The notes beneath the pieces were generated by a model. It did no database searches and was not told the origin of the DNA. It saw only the letters and a program-made list of their open reading frames with translations. The position numbers and the translations under genes were made by a program. DNA of 64,000 nucleotides from Nitzschia putrida (lineage: Eukaryota > Bacillariophyta > Bacillariophyceae > Bacillariales > Bacillariaceae): NCBI GenBank assembly GCA_016586335.1, contig BLYE01000048.1:124001-188000 (forward strand), given 5' to 3'. Of this stretch, positions 62,461-64,000 are shown piece by piece. Numbering within the stretch: the first letter of the stretch is position 1; each line of letters starts with the position of its first letter.

Positions 62461-63582
62461 ACAAAGGATGCCCTGGTGGTACTAGTCAGTCCACTGTTGT
62501 TTTCGAGGACAACACAGACAACTACTGATGATCTGCCAGTACCACCAGGACTGTATTATGTTGATACAGACTTGATGACAATTGCTACATTTTTGCTAAA
62601 GATATAGGTCACATTTCAACTGCCAGTTCCATGTAGCAGGATTAATCAAGATTGTAATTGTGAGATCTAGAGAGAATAAAAGTGACCCAAGGACAAAGAA
62701 TGTGACTAGTGAGTTGAAGGAAGTGCATGGCAGGACTATGTTGTGAAGGCTGATGCATTGAATGGGAAAGACAATGGCACAGGAAAGTGGCAGGTTGTCC
62801 AGATGATATGGAAAATAGGTATGGTAGATACATTGTATGGAGGTTGGGAGAAGATAGCAATCTCGCATATCTGAGTTCTTACAGCTGACAACAAACAGCA
62901 CGACCTTCATTATGAGTGTTGGCCCTTCTTCCAGCTCCTCAGTATGCTGGCTTGGTGTGTTCTGACTTGTGTTTTTGCTGTTGCTGTGGCTACTATACTT
63001 TGTGCTTGTTGACAAAATTTGGAGAGGGATACTCCAAGTATGACAAGAGAAACAACAAAAGGAAAAGTAGACCAGTAGTAACTCACAGTAGTGATAAATG
63101 CTCCTTCTTGCTCTCCAGAGGGGAAAACAAGGTACTTGAAACCTAGGCACTTCTCAATGTCAGCTATTACCCTGACACCTTCCAAGAAAGTACAGTAGAG
63201 AAGTCAATACAAAGATTGATCAATATGCACTAGATTATTCTCAAGATTGTGAGCACAACGGGTTGACCATTTCTGAGATCAGAACTTCCCAAAGTTCTCA
63301 TTTGTGATGTTCTGGGGTTCTTGATACTCAATACACATGGGCATGGATGTGTCTCGGTCAATCAAGTCGCCACTATGCTATCATCATCGCTGCATAGTGA
63401 GGTCGTTGCACTTTCCTGGATATCGTTAATATATATGGCTGTCCGTCTGTAGTCAGGTGGCCAGAGATGATTGGCTCTCCATTCACGTCTGTGCACCTGT
63501 CCTTCACCAGGTCGAATAGCACTCCATGTAGTCCTAATGTAGATTCTGTCACTCCCCAAGTGCTGTGAAGACTTGGTGAACC
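62461..63582. other. No gene supported
   Basis: A long minus-strand frame (62596-63150) has hydrophobic runs but no domain, and its composition looks like chance. The 3' flank of the Copia fragment, possibly including its LTR, must lie in the right part, but no partner repeat is in the window. Confidence 0.35.
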
Positions 63583-64000
63583 TTACTTGAGGTTCTTGGT
63601 GTCGCCTTGCCAGAATAAGAGGGCCTTGAGTTGAGGCCAAACTTGTGGCATATCCCAATGCTTGCTGAGGATATCCGCAGGGTTGAACTCTCCCTTGATG
63701 TGATGAAACACAATCATCCCACTGGCAATAGCTTCACAGACTCGATGAAATGACAGTGCTGTATGTCGTTTGTGCAACTTGGCCTCTGGCCGAGTGGCAG
63801 AGTTGACAACAGACTCATTGTCTCCAAACATGTAACTCTTCTCATTGACCTTGACTCCTAGGTATCTCAGGGTATTGCGTAGGTCAATGACTTGTTCAAC
63901 ACAGGTCCTTGCTGCAACGAATTCGGAACCATAGGTTGCAGTTTCAACAGTAGCTTGCTTCTTACTGTAGAAATCAATAGGCGTTTGGTTGAGCAAGTGC
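63583..64000 (-). pseudogene. C-terminal RNase H of a Copia element, cut by the window edge
   Basis: The frame continues beyond 64000. It reads IDFYSKKQATVETATYGSEFVAARTC (RNase H Glu region), LRNTLRYLGV and YMFGDNESVVNSATRPEAKLHKRH (Asp). HHIKGEFNPADILSKHWD and KALLFWQGDTKNL follow. This is the end of pol in a Copia lineage distinct from the three other Copia elements here, possibly the partner of the gag-protease fragment at 917-3520. Whether the element is intact cannot be judged. Confidence 0.85.

Noticed and set aside
62596..63150. 184-codon minus-strand frame with hydrophobic segments
   Set aside because: No domain, low-complexity Ser/Cys/Leu composition, and shadow frames of similar length on the other strand.
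1..64000. tRNA or rRNA genes
   Set aside because: I scanned for the T-arm pattern GGTTCRANNCC with a matching acceptor and for conserved rRNA stretches and saw none. A covariance-model search was not possible.

Overview
The window looks like a repeat-rich chromosome segment of a diatom or close stramenopile relative. I infer this from Copia polyproteins of the kind common in diatom genomes, DDE-type transposases ending in the motif ENGHPLF, and secretory-pathway genes without obvious introns. The species cannot be named from sequence alone. Only three genes look like ordinary host genes: a small SET-domain protein at the left edge (14-460), an NXPE-like/PC-esterase membrane protein (5691-7049, minus) and a Golgi-type sulfotransferase (57175-58326, plus). 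Almost everything else is mobile DNA, much of it nested.

Layout. 0.9-5.7 kb: relics of several Copia gag genes, one a chimera of two gag types, two arranged head to head. 7.2-11.9 kb: another gag relic, then a degenerate copy (5' LTR at 8177-8575) of a non-autonomous LTR element, carrying a 665-bp MITE with 43-bp inverted repeats, a LINE-type RT fragment and an LTR-derived fold-back. 11.94-22.43 kb: a TTAA-flanked DNA transposon with five ORFs; an intact 4.54-kb non-autonomous LTR element (16679-21218) sits in the 5' end of its transposase gene. 22.7-35.9 kb: a fragment of that same LTR family, split by a Copia element (23136-35523) that is itself split inside its integrase by a Gypsy element (26437-32108). 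35.85-41.9 kb: a LINE relic and a Gypsy relic; the Gypsy relic is interrupted by an 895-bp MITE (40122-41016) and by a complete Copia element (41938-50204). 50.8-57.1 kb: a further complete Copia element whose 3' LTR ends 28 bp before the sulfotransferase ATG. 59.5-60.8 kb: a decayed PIF/Harbinger transposase. 63.6-64.0 kb: the C-terminal end of a further Copia RNase H.

How the parts relate. The target-site duplications, several confirmed by empty sites elsewhere in the window or by restored reading frames, give a relative order of insertion. The non-autonomous LTR elements share LTR termini, polypurine tract, 4-bp duplication length and a 12-bp palindrome next to the 5' LTR with the coding Gypsy element, which makes the Gypsy family the probable source of their proteins. 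Three elements have almost identical LTR pairs yet carry several frameshifts or stops, so either they were mobilised in trans or the assembly contains indel errors.
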